NCBI RefSeq assembly: GCF_008801475.1 | Contig: NZ_VZPP01000001.1 | Coordinates: forward strand, 529,578-593,577 | DNA from: Pseudomonas moorei | GTDB lineage: Bacteria > Pseudomonadota > Gammaproteobacteria > Pseudomonadales > Pseudomonadaceae | Reading direction: 5' to 3' | DNA length: 64,000 nt | In this document: positions 44,058-53,539 of the stretch, one piece after another | Position numbering within the stretch: the first letter of the stretch is position 1 | How the letters are laid out: each line of letters begins with the position of its first letter | Program-made: the position numbers and the translations under genes | The notes under the pieces: model-generated | Told to the model about the DNA's origin: nothing | Database searches by the model: none | The model's input: only the letters and a program-made list of their open reading frames with translations

Positions 44058-46109
44058 TCAGGCAACGTGGAGCAGATCGATCAGTTGGCCGACCATCTGC
44101 GCTACCTCCTGTCCCGGTCCGAAGCAGGCCTTGACCCCCCGTTGCAGCAACAGTCGTACATCGGCCTGCGGAATAATGCCGCCGACGACCAGCGGAACGT
44201 CAATCCTTCGTTGATTCAACAAACCCAACAGTTCAGTCAGCAGTTCCGTGTGCGCTCCGGCCAGGCTTGAAACGCCGATCAGATCTGGTAAATCGGCATC
44301 GTCCAAGACGTCCAGCACCTGCGCCGGCGTTTGAAACAGCGGCAACAGGCGCACCTCGAAACCGGCATCGGCCAGCGCTGCAGCCATCAAGCGAATCCCG
44401 CGGTCATGCCCGTCCTGGCCCAGTTTAGACAGCAGGATCCTGGGCCGGCGACCACTCTGGGCGACAAAGGTCGACAGGCGCTGCGCAACGATCGCCCAAT
44501 CGGGCTGCTGACTCATAGACGGTCCATAGTGCCCCACACTGAAATCCAGCCCTTGCCTGAACCGAGGCCAGACCTTTTCCAGTGCCTGGGTGCACTCACC
44601 AAGTGTCGCCCGCGCGCTGATGGCCGCCACGGTATTCTCCAGCAGATTCCCCTGGCCCGAGCGTGCGCACTCGGTGATCGAATGCAGCTGCGCCTCAACC
44701 CGAGCGTTGTCGCGCTTGAGTCGCAGGCGGTTGAGGCGTTGGCCCTGGCGGGCGCGCAGTGCCTGACTGTCCACGGGCGTCACCGGCTCCTGCGCGGGTT
44801 CATTTGCAGCGACACGCCGTGCAATCCCGCTATCGAGACGTGCCTGGGTAGCCATGGCCTGATGGTGAATGGCCCGGTTGATCGCGCCGGACTCAATCGC
44901 CTGGAACACACCACCCAGGGCATCGATCTCGGCCATTTGCAGACGCGCCTGTTGCGCCAGCTGCGCCGTCAAGGCTTCCATCATGTAAGACCCCGCCCAC
45001 GGGTCGACCACGTCGCACAGGCCGGTTTCCTGTTGAAGGATGTGCTGGGTATTGCTCGCCAGTCTCGACGAGGCCTCACTGGGCAGCGTCAGGGCTTCAT
45101 CCCAGGCATTGGTGTGCAGCGACTGGGTGCCGCCGAAGACCGCGGCCATGGCCTGGACGGTGGTGCGCACGACATTGTTCAGCGGGTCCTGAGCGCTAAG
45201 GGACCAGCCGGAGGTCTGGCAATGCATGCGCAGCGCCTGGCCTTTATCGAGGGTGACTCCAAGGTCCCGGGTAATTTCCCACCACAACAGGCGTGCCGCA
45301 CGACACTTGGCGACTTCACTGAAAAAGTCGCTGCCGATGCCGAAAAAGAAACTGATGCGTTCGCAGAATCGCTGCACGTCCAGGCCGTTGTTTTGCACTT
45401 GCTCGGCGTAAGTCCTTGCGTTGATCAGGGTCAGTGCCAGCTCCAGCACGGTGTCGGCCCCGGCCTCTTGAAAGTGATAACCGGACACCGAAATCGGATT
45501 AAACCGAGGTACGTGCTCATTCAAGTAGCTGATCACATCAAGAGTGATCTGCATTGAAGGTTTCGGCGCAAAAATGTAGGTGTTGCGAACCATGAACTCT
45601 TTGAGAATGTCGTTCTGGATCGTGCCACTGAGCCGTTCCGGCGCGACGCCGGATTCCTGAGCGGCAACGATGAAGGCCGCCAGCACTGGCAGTACCGCGC
45701 CGTTCATGGTCAATGACACCGAGACCTGGTCCAGGGCGATGCCGTCCAGCAACTCGATCATGTCCTCAACACTGTCGATGGCCACGCCTGCCTTGCCGAC
45801 GTCGGCTTGCCAGTGTGGATCGCTGGAGTCGTAGCCGCGATGGGTCGGCAGATCGAAGGCGAGCGACAGGCCGGTGGCGCCTTCGGCCAGGCGCTGGCGC
45901 AGGCGCTGATTGCTCGCCTCGGCGCCGGCGAACCCGGTGTATTGACGCACGGTCCAGGGCTTTTGCAGGTACATGCTGGCGTAGGGGCCACGCACAAAGG
46001 GTGCCTTGCCGGGCAGGCTGTGCAGGTGCTCAAGACCTTCGACGTCACTGCTCTGGTACAACGTCTTGAGTCGCAGACCTTCGGGTCGCCAAAGGGGAGA
46101 ATGGCTCAT
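44058..46109 (-). CDS. Methylmalonyl-CoA mutase (B12-dependent)
   Basis: 683 residues with the full catalytic TIM barrel and C-terminal cobalamin domain. Tyr57 (RQYTGF) and Arg175 (FMVRNTYI) are the pair that separates methylmalonyl-CoA mutase from isobutyryl-CoA mutase. His212 (SGYHFQEAG) is the catalytic His, and the B12 lower ligand is His568 (KLGQDGHDRG). It interconverts succinyl-CoA and methylmalonyl-CoA. Its start overlaps the upstream stop (ATGA), so it is coupled to the LnmK-like gene. No epimerase or MeaB chaperone is seen nearby, which makes ordinary propionate metabolism less likely. Confidence 0.92.
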   Translation of the reverse strand: MSHSPLWRPEGLRLKTLYQSSDVEGLEHLHSLPGKAPFVRGPYASMYLQKPWTVRQYTGFAGAEASNQRLRQRLAEGATGLSLAFDLPTHRGYDSSDPHWQADVGKAGVAIDSVEDMIELLDGIALDQVSVSLTMNGAVLPVLAAFIVAAQESGVAPERLSGTIQNDILKEFMVRNTYIFAPKPSMQITLDVISYLNEHVPRFNPISVSGYHFQEAGADTVLELALTLINARTYAEQVQNNGLDVQRFCERISFFFGIGSDFFSEVAKCRAARLLWWEITRDLGVTLDKGQALRMHCQTSGWSLSAQDPLNNVVRTTVQAMAAVFGGTQSLHTNAWDEALTLPSEASSRLASNTQHILQQETGLCDVVDPWAGSYMMEALTAQLAQQARLQMAEIDALGGVFQAIESGAINRAIHHQAMATQARLDSGIARRVAANEPAQEPVTPVDSQALRARQGQRLNRLRLKRDNARVEAQLHSITECARSGQGNLLENTVAAISARATLGECTQALEKVWPRFRQGLDFSVGHYGPSMSQQPDWAIVAQRLSTFVAQSGRRPRILLSKLGQDGHDRGIRLMAAALADAGFEVRLLPLFQTPAQVLDVLDDADLPDLIGVSSLAGAHTELLTELLGLLNQRRIDVPLVVGGIIPQADVRLLLQRGVKACFGPGQEVAQMVGQLIDLLHVA

Positions 46110-46963
46110 CGGCTGCAGTCCGAAAGATGGTGTTTGCGGGTGAACACATCGGCCAGCTTGAACCCGTCGCTACGCCGAAATACCTCGCACCAGTGAAGCT
46201 CGCGATGGCTTGGCGATGTCGTGTGCAAAAGCAGTTGCACGCTGTCACCGATATTGAGGTTGCCGTAGAAATGCAGCTCGCGTTGGCGGACATGACCTGG
46301 GCGGCGCAACCCTAGCAGGGCCCATTCGGCACGCTCGACCATGGCCTGGAAGTTGGCGAAGTACAGCAGGTCGGCACCGTTGAAATCGATGTCGGGGCAG
46401 GGCGTGAAATCGAATGCCTGCGCCGCGGTTGCCTGGCGATCGATACCGTAATGACTGTGCCAATTCCCGCTGCGTATCCGACGGTTGTCGACATGCAGCA
46501 CTTGCAGTGCCTGCGGCAGCTCGGTCACTGCTGCCGTCGAGCCCCTGAGGCAAGCCTTGCTGACACTGCGATTGTCCCCCGGTACATGCCGGCTGATGAA
46601 GGTCGACAGTAGCGCCAGTTGCCCCACGACGCGATCGCCCAGCCAGACTTCATGTTCGCTGAAATGCCGGGCCTGGCCGCCGCGACCGATCCGGGTATGA
46701 ATCCGGAACTCGCGATTTTCGATGATCGCTTCCAGCTTCAAATCCCAAGTATTGACCGCCGTGAACGCGGCGTAGGCGATGCGTCCTTGGTCATCGACGA
46801 AATCAGGCAACGCTCGATCATGCAATTGCGCCAGGGCGAGCCAGTGTTGATGGCCGCACTCTTTCAACAACCAGTTTTCCGACAACCCGGTGAAGGCCAG
46901 GTTGGGCATCGAAGCCAGGTAGGTTTCTGTACGGGAAGCGATGAGCGTGGTGGCTGTTGGCAT
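46106..46963 (-). CDS. Pnap_2097/LnmK-type double hot-dog protein
   Basis: About 285 residues. The pattern GLSENWLLKECGHQHWLALA ... FTAVNTWDLKLEAIIENREFRIHTRIGRGGQARHFSEHEVWLGD ... DFNGADLLYFANFQAMVERAEWAL resembles the Pnap_2097 family. I recall it as related to LnmK, a bifunctional enzyme that decarboxylates methylmalonyl-CoA and transfers the propionyl group. The start at 46963 is favoured because the candidate sigma54 promoter would initiate near 47002, downstream of the longer Met at 47029. Pairing with a methylmalonyl-CoA mutase fits that chemistry. The family call is from pattern memory. Confidence 0.7.
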   Translation of the reverse strand: MPTATTLIASRTETYLASMPNLAFTGLSENWLLKECGHQHWLALAQLHDRALPDFVDDQGRIAYAAFTAVNTWDLKLEAIIENREFRIHTRIGRGGQARHFSEHEVWLGDRVVGQLALLSTFISRHVPGDNRSVSKACLRGSTAAVTELPQALQVLHVDNRRIRSGNWHSHYGIDRQATAAQAFDFTPCPDIDFNGADLLYFANFQAMVERAEWALLGLRRPGHVRQRELHFYGNLNIGDSVQLLLHTTSPSHRELHWCEVFRRSDGFKLADVFTRKHHLSDCSR

Positions 46964-47012
46964 GGCAGGAATCCGTCGTTTCGCCGCGGAGGGCGGCTGA
47001 CGGCTACCCAAT

Positions 47013-47028
47013 TGCGAATGACGTACCA
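47013..47028 (-). promoter_or_regulatory. Candidate sigma54 promoter for the LnmK-like/mutase operon
   Basis: On the minus strand TGGTACG-N4-TCGCA, matching the -24/-12 consensus TGGCACG-N4-TTGCW with two changes. The -12 box has the same TCGC form as the nit and cyn promoters. The predicted start near 47002 lies about 40 bases before the gene start at 46963. Confidence 0.6.
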
Positions 47029-47107
47029 CTTTGTTGGTGATTTCATATCGTTATGATTAATAACGGTATTTTTGATTTGTGGGACGTTCCGTTCTGAGCC
47101 GGCCCGC

Positions 47108-47161
47108 TACGTAACTCCGTAGGAATACGACATTTCGTAGCGGGTTTTACGAAGTTGCGTG
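47108..47161. promoter_or_regulatory. Three TACGA-N4-TCGTA-type operators upstream of the mutase operon
   Basis: One perfect copy at 47126-47139 (TACGACATTTCGTA), flanked by degenerate copies at 47108-47121 and 47148-47161. They lie about 110-150 bases upstream of the predicted sigma54 start, where an enhancer-binding protein would sit. Confidence 0.65.
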
Positions 47162-47178
47162 GCGACCGGGCCCACGCT

Positions 47179-49083
47179 TTATTCGAGCTTGATCTCCAGC
47201 CGTTTGAACCGCGACGCCAATGTCGTCGGTTTCAGTCCCAGCAATTGCGCTGCGCCGCCTTTGCCGAACAACTTGCCATCCGCCGCCTTCAATGCGGCCT
47301 GCATGTTGCTGCGTTCAAGTTCGCGAATTTGCGCGTCAGTCATGATCGCAACTTCGGAGGAGGGTTGCTGTGGTGCAGGCAGGCTGGTTTTGGGCTCGTC
47401 CGGCAGGTCCAGGTTCAGGTCGGCGCCAATCGAGGTGATCAACGCGCGCTCGATGACGTTTTGCAGTTCGCGAATATTCCCCGGCCACGAATAGCGTTGC
47501 AGGCGTTCGATATCGCTATTGCGCAGGCGCCGGCCGGGCATGTTCAGGCGTTTGCCAGTCTGCTTGAGGAAGTGCGCGGCCAGGGCGCCGATGTCCATCA
47601 GGCGATCGCGCAACGCCGGGGACTGGATCGGGAACACGTTGAGGCGGAAATACAGGTCTTCACGAAAGTGCTTGGTCGCCACTTCCTGGCGCAGGTCGCG
47701 GTTGGTCGCGGCGACGATCCGCACATCGACCTTGCGCGTGCGCTCTTCGCCGACCCGTTCGAATTGCCCCTCCTGCAACACACGCAGCAGTTTGCTTTGC
47801 AGCTCAAGGGGGATTTCGCCGATTTCATCGAGAAAGAGCGTGCCGCCATCCGCCAGCTCGAAGCGGCCGACCCGATCGCGCACGGCGCCGGTAAAGGCGC
47901 CGCGGATGTGGCCGAAGAATTCGCTCTCGAACAGTTCTGCGGGGATCGCCGCACAGTTGACCCGGATCAGCGGGTGGCCGTTACGGCGGCTGGCCTGGTG
48001 AATCGCGCGGGCGATCAGTTCCTTGCCTGTGCCCGATTCACCGTTGATCAACACGCTGGCATCGGTGGGCGCGACCACGTCGATCTGCCGGATAATTTTC
48101 TTGATCGGTTCGCTCTGGCCGACGATCTCGCGGTAGTTGTGCTCGATGTGAATCTCTTCCTGCAGATAGGCGTTTTGCTCTTCCAGCCGATCCTTGAGCA
48201 CCTTGAGTTCTTCGAGGGCGCTTTGCAGCTGGTTTTCCGTGCTGCGCCGCTCGGTGATGTCACGGAACACCACCACGGCTCCAACGATACGGCCATCGGA
48301 GATCACCGGGGTGCTGGTGAATTCCACCGGGAACGAACTGCCGTCGCGGCGCCAGAAAATCTCCTGACGACCTTCGTGGATCACACCGTCGTGCACCGCT
48401 TTGTAGATGGGGCACTGTTCCACCGGGTAATGGCTGCCATCGGCATGGGTATGGTGGTGAATGCGGTGGATGTTCTTGCCGATCATGTCCTGGGTTTCCC
48501 AGCCCAGCATGCGCGCGCAGGCTGGATTGACGAAAGTGGCCAGGCCTTCGCTGTCGATGCTGTAGATGCCGTCGCCCACGGAGCTGAGCAGCAACTGGTT
48601 ATCGCGCTCGTTTTCCTGGAACAGGTTGAGGATATTGCGCCACTCGATCAGCCCGCCGCGCATGGTGCGTTCGGTGTCCGCCTGGTCGCGCTGGTACTTC
48701 TGCAGGCTGAGTTCGCGCATTACCAGAATCAGCTGCTGCTCGCCCTTGACCTGCAAGGTGGTGGCGGAGATTTCCAGCTCGATGCGTTCGCCGCTCTTGC
48801 AGTTGCAACTGAGCTCGTCGCTCCAGCCGCGTCCCTTGTCCATCACCGCCTGGGTGAAGACGATCAAGTCTGCCAGTTGATGACCGAAGAGTTTGCTCAC
48901 CGGCAGTTCAAGAAGCTCCTGCCTGGGATAGCCGAGCAGTTTGCAGGCGGCGATGTTGAGGTCCACCAGCCGATCGGCGTAGGGATTGAGCAACGCGATG
49001 GCTTCGGCGCAATGCTCGAACACCATGTGCCGCGAGGAATAGGCCAGGTCGGCCCAACCGCTGAGGGAGTCTGCTTCGTTCAT
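47179..49083 (-). CDS. nitA: Sigma54-dependent activator of the Nit1C cluster (NitA-type)
   Basis: 634 residues: two PAS-like domains (about 15-125 and 160-280), a coiled linker, an AAA+ domain with Walker A GESGTGKE (348-355), GAFTGA (395-400) for sigma54 contact and Walker B GGTLFLDE, and a C-terminal Fis-type HTH with [17 protein letters not shown] (609-625). It activates sigma54 promoters after binding upstream sites. It is divergent from nitB, as NitA is in described Nit1C clusters. The recognition segment is identical in the paralogue at 55491, implying a common operator. Confidence 0.9.
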   Translation of the reverse strand: MNEADSLSGWADLAYSSRHMVFEHCAEAIALLNPYADRLVDLNIAACKLLGYPRQELLELPVSKLFGHQLADLIVFTQAVMDKGRGWSDELSCNCKSGERIELEISATTLQVKGEQQLILVMRELSLQKYQRDQADTERTMRGGLIEWRNILNLFQENERDNQLLLSSVGDGIYSIDSEGLATFVNPACARMLGWETQDMIGKNIHRIHHHTHADGSHYPVEQCPIYKAVHDGVIHEGRQEIFWRRDGSSFPVEFTSTPVISDGRIVGAVVVFRDITERRSTENQLQSALEELKVLKDRLEEQNAYLQEEIHIEHNYREIVGQSEPIKKIIRQIDVVAPTDASVLINGESGTGKELIARAIHQASRRNGHPLIRVNCAAIPAELFESEFFGHIRGAFTGAVRDRVGRFELADGGTLFLDEIGEIPLELQSKLLRVLQEGQFERVGEERTRKVDVRIVAATNRDLRQEVATKHFREDLYFRLNVFPIQSPALRDRLMDIGALAAHFLKQTGKRLNMPGRRLRNSDIERLQRYSWPGNIRELQNVIERALITSIGADLNLDLPDEPKTSLPAPQQPSSEVAIMTDAQIRELERSNMQAALKAADGKLFGKGGAAQLLGLKPTTLASRFKRLEIKLE

Positions 49084-49086
49084 GGC

Positions 49087-49123
49087 TACGAAATCTCGTG
49101 TTCTGTGGCTACGAATATTCGTA
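49087..49123. promoter_or_regulatory. Two TACGA-N4-TCGTA operators in the nitA-nitB region
   Basis: TACGAAATCTCGTG at 49087-49100 (one mismatch) and the perfect TACGAATATTCGTA at 49110-49123. They lie 152-175 bases upstream of the predicted nitB start site. The first is 4 bases from the nitA start codon, so nitA may control itself. Confidence 0.7.
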
Positions 49124-49200
49124 TTTCTACGGGAATGCGTGGTTCGGCGATAGCATCAGATGCCGGAACAAAAACCGGATCAGATTGGTATCTTCATACA

Positions 49201-49213
49201 AATCAGATGCTTA
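49201..49213 (+). promoter_or_regulatory. Candidate IHF site
   Basis: AATCAGATGCTTA fits the IHF consensus WATCAR-N4-TTR exactly. It sits between the activator sites and the sigma54 promoter, where DNA bending is usually needed. Confidence 0.5.
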
Positions 49214-49241
49214 ACCCACTGCAGAAAAACGTTTTATTTTC

Positions 49242-49257
49242 TGGCACGGCGTTCGCT
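49242..49257 (+). promoter_or_regulatory. Sigma54 promoter of the nitB-H operon
   Basis: TGGCACG-N4-TCGCT matches the -24/-12 consensus except one base in the -12 box. The predicted start is near 49268, 58 bases before nitB. Confidence 0.75.
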
Positions 49258-49325
49258 CTATCTCCTGCAACCCGGCAGCCAACCCAGGCTGACGTTCAAG
49301 CACGAAGACACTGGAGAGCGACACT

Positions 49326-49808
49326 ATGCCAACCGTGGACATCCCCCATTACAAAGACGGCGACTTCCTGGTCAATTACGAAGAGAAAGTCTTTGAGGAC
49401 ATCAAAGCCGAACCGGGCGAAAAAGTATTGATCACCTTCCACACCATCGCCTTCGAAGGCTCCATCGGCCTGGTCAACATGCTTCAGGCCAAGCGCCTGC
49501 TGCGCAAAGGCTTCGAAACCAAAATCCTGTTGTACGGGCCGGGCGTGCAACTGGGCGTGCAACGCGGCTTCCCGACCTTGGGCGCCGAGGCGTTTCCCGG
49601 GCACCTGGCGGTGAACAAGCAATTGATGCAGTTCATGGAGGAGGGCGGCGAGGTGTACGCCTGCCGCTTTGCCCTGCAAGCCCTGTACGGCCAGACCGAA
49701 AAAGCCCTGATCGAAGGCATCCGCCCGATCAACCCGCTGGACGTGATGGACCTGCGCCTGCTGATGCGCCGCGAGGGCGCAATGATCATTGATACCTGGA
49801 CGGCCTGA
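49326..49808 (+). CDS. nitB: NitB, MSMEG_0572-family Nit1C protein
   Basis: 160 residues, alpha/beta protein resembling the DsrE-like fold in layout ([49 protein letters not shown]). It belongs to the family that always starts the Nit1C cluster and is annotated only as a nitrogen-starvation-linked protein. Function unknown. It is the first gene after the sigma54 promoter. Confidence 0.88.
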   Translation: MPTVDIPHYKDGDFLVNYEEKVFEDIKAEPGEKVLITFHTIAFEGSIGLVNMLQAKRLLRKGFETKILLYGPGVQLGVQRGFPTLGAEAFPGHLAVNKQLMQFMEEGGEVYACRFALQALYGQTEKALIEGIRPINPLDVMDLRLLMRREGAMIIDTWTA

Positions 49809-49828
49809 CAGCGCCGCTGAAATACCCC

Positions 49829-49854
49829 TGTGGCGAGCGAGCTCGCTCGCCACA
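49829..49854. repeat. 26-base perfect palindrome within the nit operon
   Basis: TGTGGCGAGCGAG and its exact complement form a hairpin of the REP type between nitB and nitC. It may affect relative expression of nitB and the later genes. Confidence 0.75.
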
Positions 49855-49901
49855 ACAGCGACATCGATCTTGTGAACACACAACACTTCAGGACCCCCAT
49901 C

Positions 49902-50879
49902 ATGCCCATCATTCGCGCAGCAGCCGTTCAACTGAGCCCCGTGCTTTACAGCCGCGAAGGCACCGTGGACAAGGTCTGCCAACAGATCATCGCTTTGGGC
50001 CAGCAAGGCGTGCAGTTCGCCGTGTTCCCGGAGACGGTGGTGCCGTACTACCCGTATTTTTCCTTTGTGCAGCCGGCCTTCACCATGGGTGCCCAGCACC
50101 TGAAACTGCTCGATCAATCGGTCACTGTACCGTCCGCCGCCACCCTGGCCATTGGCGAGGCGTGCAAGCAGGCGGGGATGGTGGTGTCCATCGGCGTCAA
50201 TGAGCGCGATGGCGGCACGATCTACAACGCCCAGCTGCTGTTCGACGCCGACGGCACGCTGATCCAGCATCGCCGCAAGATCACCCCGACCTACCACGAG
50301 CGCATGGTCTGGGGGCAGGGCGACGGCTCCGGCCTGCGCGCCGTCGACAGCGCCATCGGGCGCATCGGTTCGCTGGCGTGCTGGGAGCATTACAACCCGC
50401 TGGCGCGCTACGCCTTGATGGCCGACGGCGAGCAGATCCACGCGGCGATGTTTCCCGGCTCCCTGGTGGGCGACATCTTCGCCGAACAGATCGAAGTCAC
50501 CATTCGCCATCACGCCCTGGAGTCCGGCTGTTTCGTAGTCAACGCCACTGCTTGGCTGGATGCCGATCAGCAAGGCCAGATCATGCAGGACACCGGTTGT
50601 GGCCTGGGCCCGATCTCCGGTGGTTGCTTCACTGCCATCGTTTCACCTGAGGGCAAGTTGCTCGGCGAGCCGCTGCGTGCCAACGAAGGCGTGGTGATTG
50701 CCGACCTCGACCTGGCGCTGATCGACAAGCGCAAACGCATGATGGATTCGGTCGGGCACTACAGTCGTCCGGAACTGCTCAGCCTGCTGATCGACCGCAC
50801 GCCCACGGCCTATGTGCATGAGCGTGCTGCCCATTTGGCAACGGCTGCTACCGAGGAGCTCGATCATGCAAACAAATGA
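49902..50879 (+). CDS. nitC: Nit1C nitrilase (Nit6803 type)
   Basis: 325 residues starting at MPIIRAAA (49902). The catalytic triad is Glu44 ([10 protein letters not shown]), Lys126 ([11 protein letters not shown]) and Cys160 ([11 protein letters not shown]), all intact. Nit6803-type enzymes hydrolyse nitriles to acids and ammonia. In P. pseudoalcaligenes CECT5344 and P. fluorescens NCIMB 11764 this gene was reported as needed for growth on cyanide, probably acting on a cyanide-derived nitrile. It overlaps nitD by 14 bases. Confidence 0.93.
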   Translation: MPIIRAAAVQLSPVLYSREGTVDKVCQQIIALGQQGVQFAVFPETVVPYYPYFSFVQPAFTMGAQHLKLLDQSVTVPSAATLAIGEACKQAGMVVSIGVNERDGGTIYNAQLLFDADGTLIQHRRKITPTYHERMVWGQGDGSGLRAVDSAIGRIGSLACWEHYNPLARYALMADGEQIHAAMFPGSLVGDIFAEQIEVTIRHHALESGCFVVNATAWLDADQQGQIMQDTGCGLGPISGGCFTAIVSPEGKLLGEPLRANEGVVIADLDLALIDKRKRMMDSVGHYSRPELLSLLIDRTPTAYVHERAAHLATAATEELDHANK

Positions 50880-51948
50880 ACTGCTGGCCGAGTTGCAGTG
50901 CCACGGCGTGCGCTGGCCAGCGGCGCAAAACGGCCTGTCCCGCCAGGGCGGCGCCGGGCCGTCGGACCACAAGGCGCTGACGTTCGGCAGCCGGACCATG
51001 ATGGTGCCGATCCTCAACCAGGCCTCGCAGACCTCGCCTTACCAGGCGCAACCCAGTGCTGATGGCAGCCAGGCGTTGATCTTCCGTGAAGGCTTGCAGG
51101 TCGGTCAGGTACAGATGCCCGGAGTGCCGAACTTCTACGGCTTGAGCACCGCCGACGGCATTCCCTACTGGAAAATCGCCACGCTGCACAGCCGCGACGT
51201 GTTGGCGACCACGGTATTGCAGCACTGCATTCGCTTCAACGATCGCGGCAGCTCCTGCCAGTTCTGCGCTATCGGCCAGTCGCTGGCAGCGGGCAAGACC
51301 ATCGCTCGCAAGCGTCCGCAGCAATTGGCGCAAGTGGCGAAGGCCGCGGTGGAGCTCGATGGCGTCAAGCACATGGTGATGACCACCGGCACGCCGCAAA
51401 CCCCGGACCGCGGTGCGTCGATCCTGTGTGAATCCGCCGCAGCCGTGACAGCGGCAGTCGACCTGCCGATCCAGGCGCAGTGCGAGCCGCCGGACGATGA
51501 TCGCTGGTTCCAGCGCCTGGCCGACAGTGGCGTGGTATCCCTAGGCATGCACCTGGAAGCGGTCACCGACGAAGTGCGCCAGCGGATCATGCCGGGCAAG
51601 GCCGAAGTACCGCTGAGTCGTTACTTCGAAGCCTTCAGCGCAGCGGTCGACGTGTTCGGTCGCGGCCAGGTCAGCACCTACATCCTCGCCGGCCTGGGTG
51701 ACAGCGAAGCGGCCATCAGCGAGATGAGCGAGCGTTTGTGCGCCCTTGGCGTGTACCCGTTCGTGGTGCCGTTCGTGCCCATCGACGGCACACCGTTGGC
51801 CCATCACCCCAAACCCGACAGCGCCATGATGGCTCGCCTGTATCCGCAGATCGGCGCGAGCCTGCGCCGTCATGGTCTGCACTCCGATCAGATCAACGCC
51901 GGCTGCGCCAAATGTGGCGCGTGCTCGGCCCTGAAAAACTACGAATAA
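50866..51948 (+). CDS. nitD: NitD, MSMEG_0568-family radical SAM protein
   Basis: 360 residues from [11 protein letters not shown] (50866). The [4Fe-4S] motif is the unusual C-x9-C-x2-C (Cys121, Cys131, Cys134) rather than C-x3-C-x2-C. The C-terminus has Cys347, Cys350 and Cys353 (CAKCGAC), fit for an auxiliary iron-sulfur cluster. The TIM-barrel part includes [17 protein letters not shown]. The reaction is unknown, but the gene is universal in Nit1C. Confidence 0.9.
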   Translation: MQTNELLAELQCHGVRWPAAQNGLSRQGGAGPSDHKALTFGSRTMMVPILNQASQTSPYQAQPSADGSQALIFREGLQVGQVQMPGVPNFYGLSTADGIPYWKIATLHSRDVLATTVLQHCIRFNDRGSSCQFCAIGQSLAAGKTIARKRPQQLAQVAKAAVELDGVKHMVMTTGTPQTPDRGASILCESAAAVTAAVDLPIQAQCEPPDDDRWFQRLADSGVVSLGMHLEAVTDEVRQRIMPGKAEVPLSRYFEAFSAAVDVFGRGQVSTYILAGLGDSEAAISEMSERLCALGVYPFVVPFVPIDGTPLAHHPKPDSAMMARLYPQIGASLRRHGLHSDQINAGCAKCGACSALKNYE

Positions 51949-51962
51949 GCCGGAGAACTCCC

Positions 51963-52523
51963 ATGGCCCATTCCGTCTTTGCTTTGGTCGACAGCACGTT
52001 CGAGCCGTTTCGCGCCGGTGAGTTGCTGGTCAAGCCCGCCCGTGAACACTGGGAGAAACAGGCGTATTTCGCCCTGCGCCGCTCGGTGTTTTCCGATGAG
52101 CAACAACTGTTGGTGCAGGACAAGGACAGCCATGACTTCCAGGCAATTGCCATCGTCGCCCTGGCCGGCAATTGCGGGATCGCCGATCAGGTGGTGGGCG
52201 CGGTGCGCATCTACCAGCCGGATCCGGGTCTGTGGTTTGGCGGACGCTTGTGCGTGGCGCCGGCGTATCGGCGGCACAGCATGATCGGCAAGGCGTTGGT
52301 CAACGAAGCGGTGTCACGGGCCAAGGACCTGGGCTGCGAGGTGTTCCGCGCCACGGTTCAGGCGCAGAACGAAGGCTATTTCCATGGTTTGCGCTGGCAC
52401 AGCCTGGAACAACTGGAGTTGCTCGGCCAGCCTCATTGCCTGATGCAGGCGGATCTGGCGAGCTACCCGTTGATGCCGCGTCAGGTGTCGTTGCGGGCGC
52501 TGAAGGTGGCGCGCCATGAATGA
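51963..52523 (+). CDS. nitE: NitE, MSMEG_0567/sll0786-type GNAT acetyltransferase
   Basis: 186 residues with the GNAT fold. The acetyl-CoA pyrophosphate loop is near CVAPAYRRHSMIGKALVNEAVSRAKDLGC. It starts at MAHSVFALVD, 14 bases after nitD, and overlaps nitF by 8 bases. The substrate is unknown. It may acylate an intermediate made by the nitrilase/radical SAM pair. Confidence 0.88.
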   Translation: MAHSVFALVDSTFEPFRAGELLVKPAREHWEKQAYFALRRSVFSDEQQLLVQDKDSHDFQAIAIVALAGNCGIADQVVGAVRIYQPDPGLWFGGRLCVAPAYRRHSMIGKALVNEAVSRAKDLGCEVFRATVQAQNEGYFHGLRWHSLEQLELLGQPHCLMQADLASYPLMPRQVSLRALKVARHE

Positions 52524-53538
52524 TCTCGCGATTTTGATCGACACCCTGCGCAGCACCCCCGCGATGCTGTCGAAACAGGCGATCCAGCAGCCGGCGGCGG
52601 TCATGGGCAGCACTAAACAAGCCCTGACCCGTGAACAGCTGTACGCCTTGCCCGGCGACGACACCGCGGCCATTGCCTGTGGCAATCACTTTCAACTGCT
52701 TGCCATCGAAGGCATGTTGCCGGCCTTCGTCGAGGCGACGCCGTGGTTTGCGGGATGGTCGGCGGTCATGGCCAACGTCAGCGACATCACCGCCATGGGC
52801 GGCCGCGCGACGGCGGTGGTCAACGCCTATTGGCATCACGACAACACGGCTGCGCAGCAGATTCTGGCGGGTATCCGTGCGGCATGTGAGGCCTACGGCC
52901 TGTTGCTCGCCGGGGGCCATACCAGCCTCACCCGCGATAACCCGACGGCGCTGGCCGTGGCGATTACCGGCACTGCGCAGCACCTGTTGTCGACCCTCCA
53001 TGTCGCTCCGGGGCAGGTAATCTCCATGGCCGTGGACCTTGAAGGTGCCTGGCACGCTGACAGTACCTATTGGAAGGCATTCGAAGGCGTGCCCGCCGAA
53101 CGCCTGCGCAGCAAGCTCGACGTGCTGCCGCGCCTGGCCGATGCCCGATTGCTACACGCCGCTAAGGACATCAGCAACGCCGGGGTTCTGGGCAGCCTGT
53201 TGATGCTGCTGGAAACCACCGGTTGCGGCGCGAGCGTCGATCTGGCGGCGCTGCCGTGCCCGCCGGATGCCGACCTTGTGCGCTGGCTGCAGGTGTTCCC
53301 CAGCTACGGCTTTCTGATGACCCTCGATGAAGGTGACTGGGACCAGGTCCAGACCGCTTTCGCCTTCGAAGGGCTGCGCTGTGAGCGCATTGGCGCGGTC
53401 GATGCCAGCGGCGTCATGACCGTCCGCCACGGCGAACAACGCGGCCTGTTCTGGAATCTGCGCGAGCAGGCCTTCACCGGTTTCAGCTATCCCCATCTGG
53501 ACCTGACCCCTTTAAACCTCAAGCAACAGGAGCACTGA
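52516..53538 (+). CDS. nitF: NitF, sll0787-family AIR synthase-like protein
   Basis: 340 residues of the PurM/SelD/HypE/ThiL ATP-binding superfamily. LPGDDTAAIAC is the acidic metal-ATP loop, SDITAMGGRATAVVNAYW the dimer-interface helix, and GLLLAGGHTS the glycine loop. Members activate an oxygen with ATP. In Nit1C the substrate is unknown. Confidence 0.88.
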   Translation: MNDLAILIDTLRSTPAMLSKQAIQQPAAVMGSTKQALTREQLYALPGDDTAAIACGNHFQLLAIEGMLPAFVEATPWFAGWSAVMANVSDITAMGGRATAVVNAYWHHDNTAAQQILAGIRAACEAYGLLLAGGHTSLTRDNPTALAVAITGTAQHLLSTLHVAPGQVISMAVDLEGAWHADSTYWKAFEGVPAERLRSKLDVLPRLADARLLHAAKDISNAGVLGSLLMLLETTGCGASVDLAALPCPPDADLVRWLQVFPSYGFLMTLDEGDWDQVQTAFAFEGLRCERIGAVDASGVMTVRHGEQRGLFWNLREQAFTGFSYPHLDLTPLNLKQQEH

Positions 53539-53539
53539 C

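Noticed and set aside
47155..49431. 758-codon plus-strand ORF opposite the NitA-type activator
   Set aside because: Long only because the GC-rich activator gene lacks stops on the other strand. No protein family is recognisable, while the minus strand has PAS, AAA+ and HTH motifs.
49296..50573. 425-codon minus-strand ORF opposite nitB-nitC
   Set aside because: Shadow of the nit genes, whose catalytic residues and spacing are clear on the plus strand.
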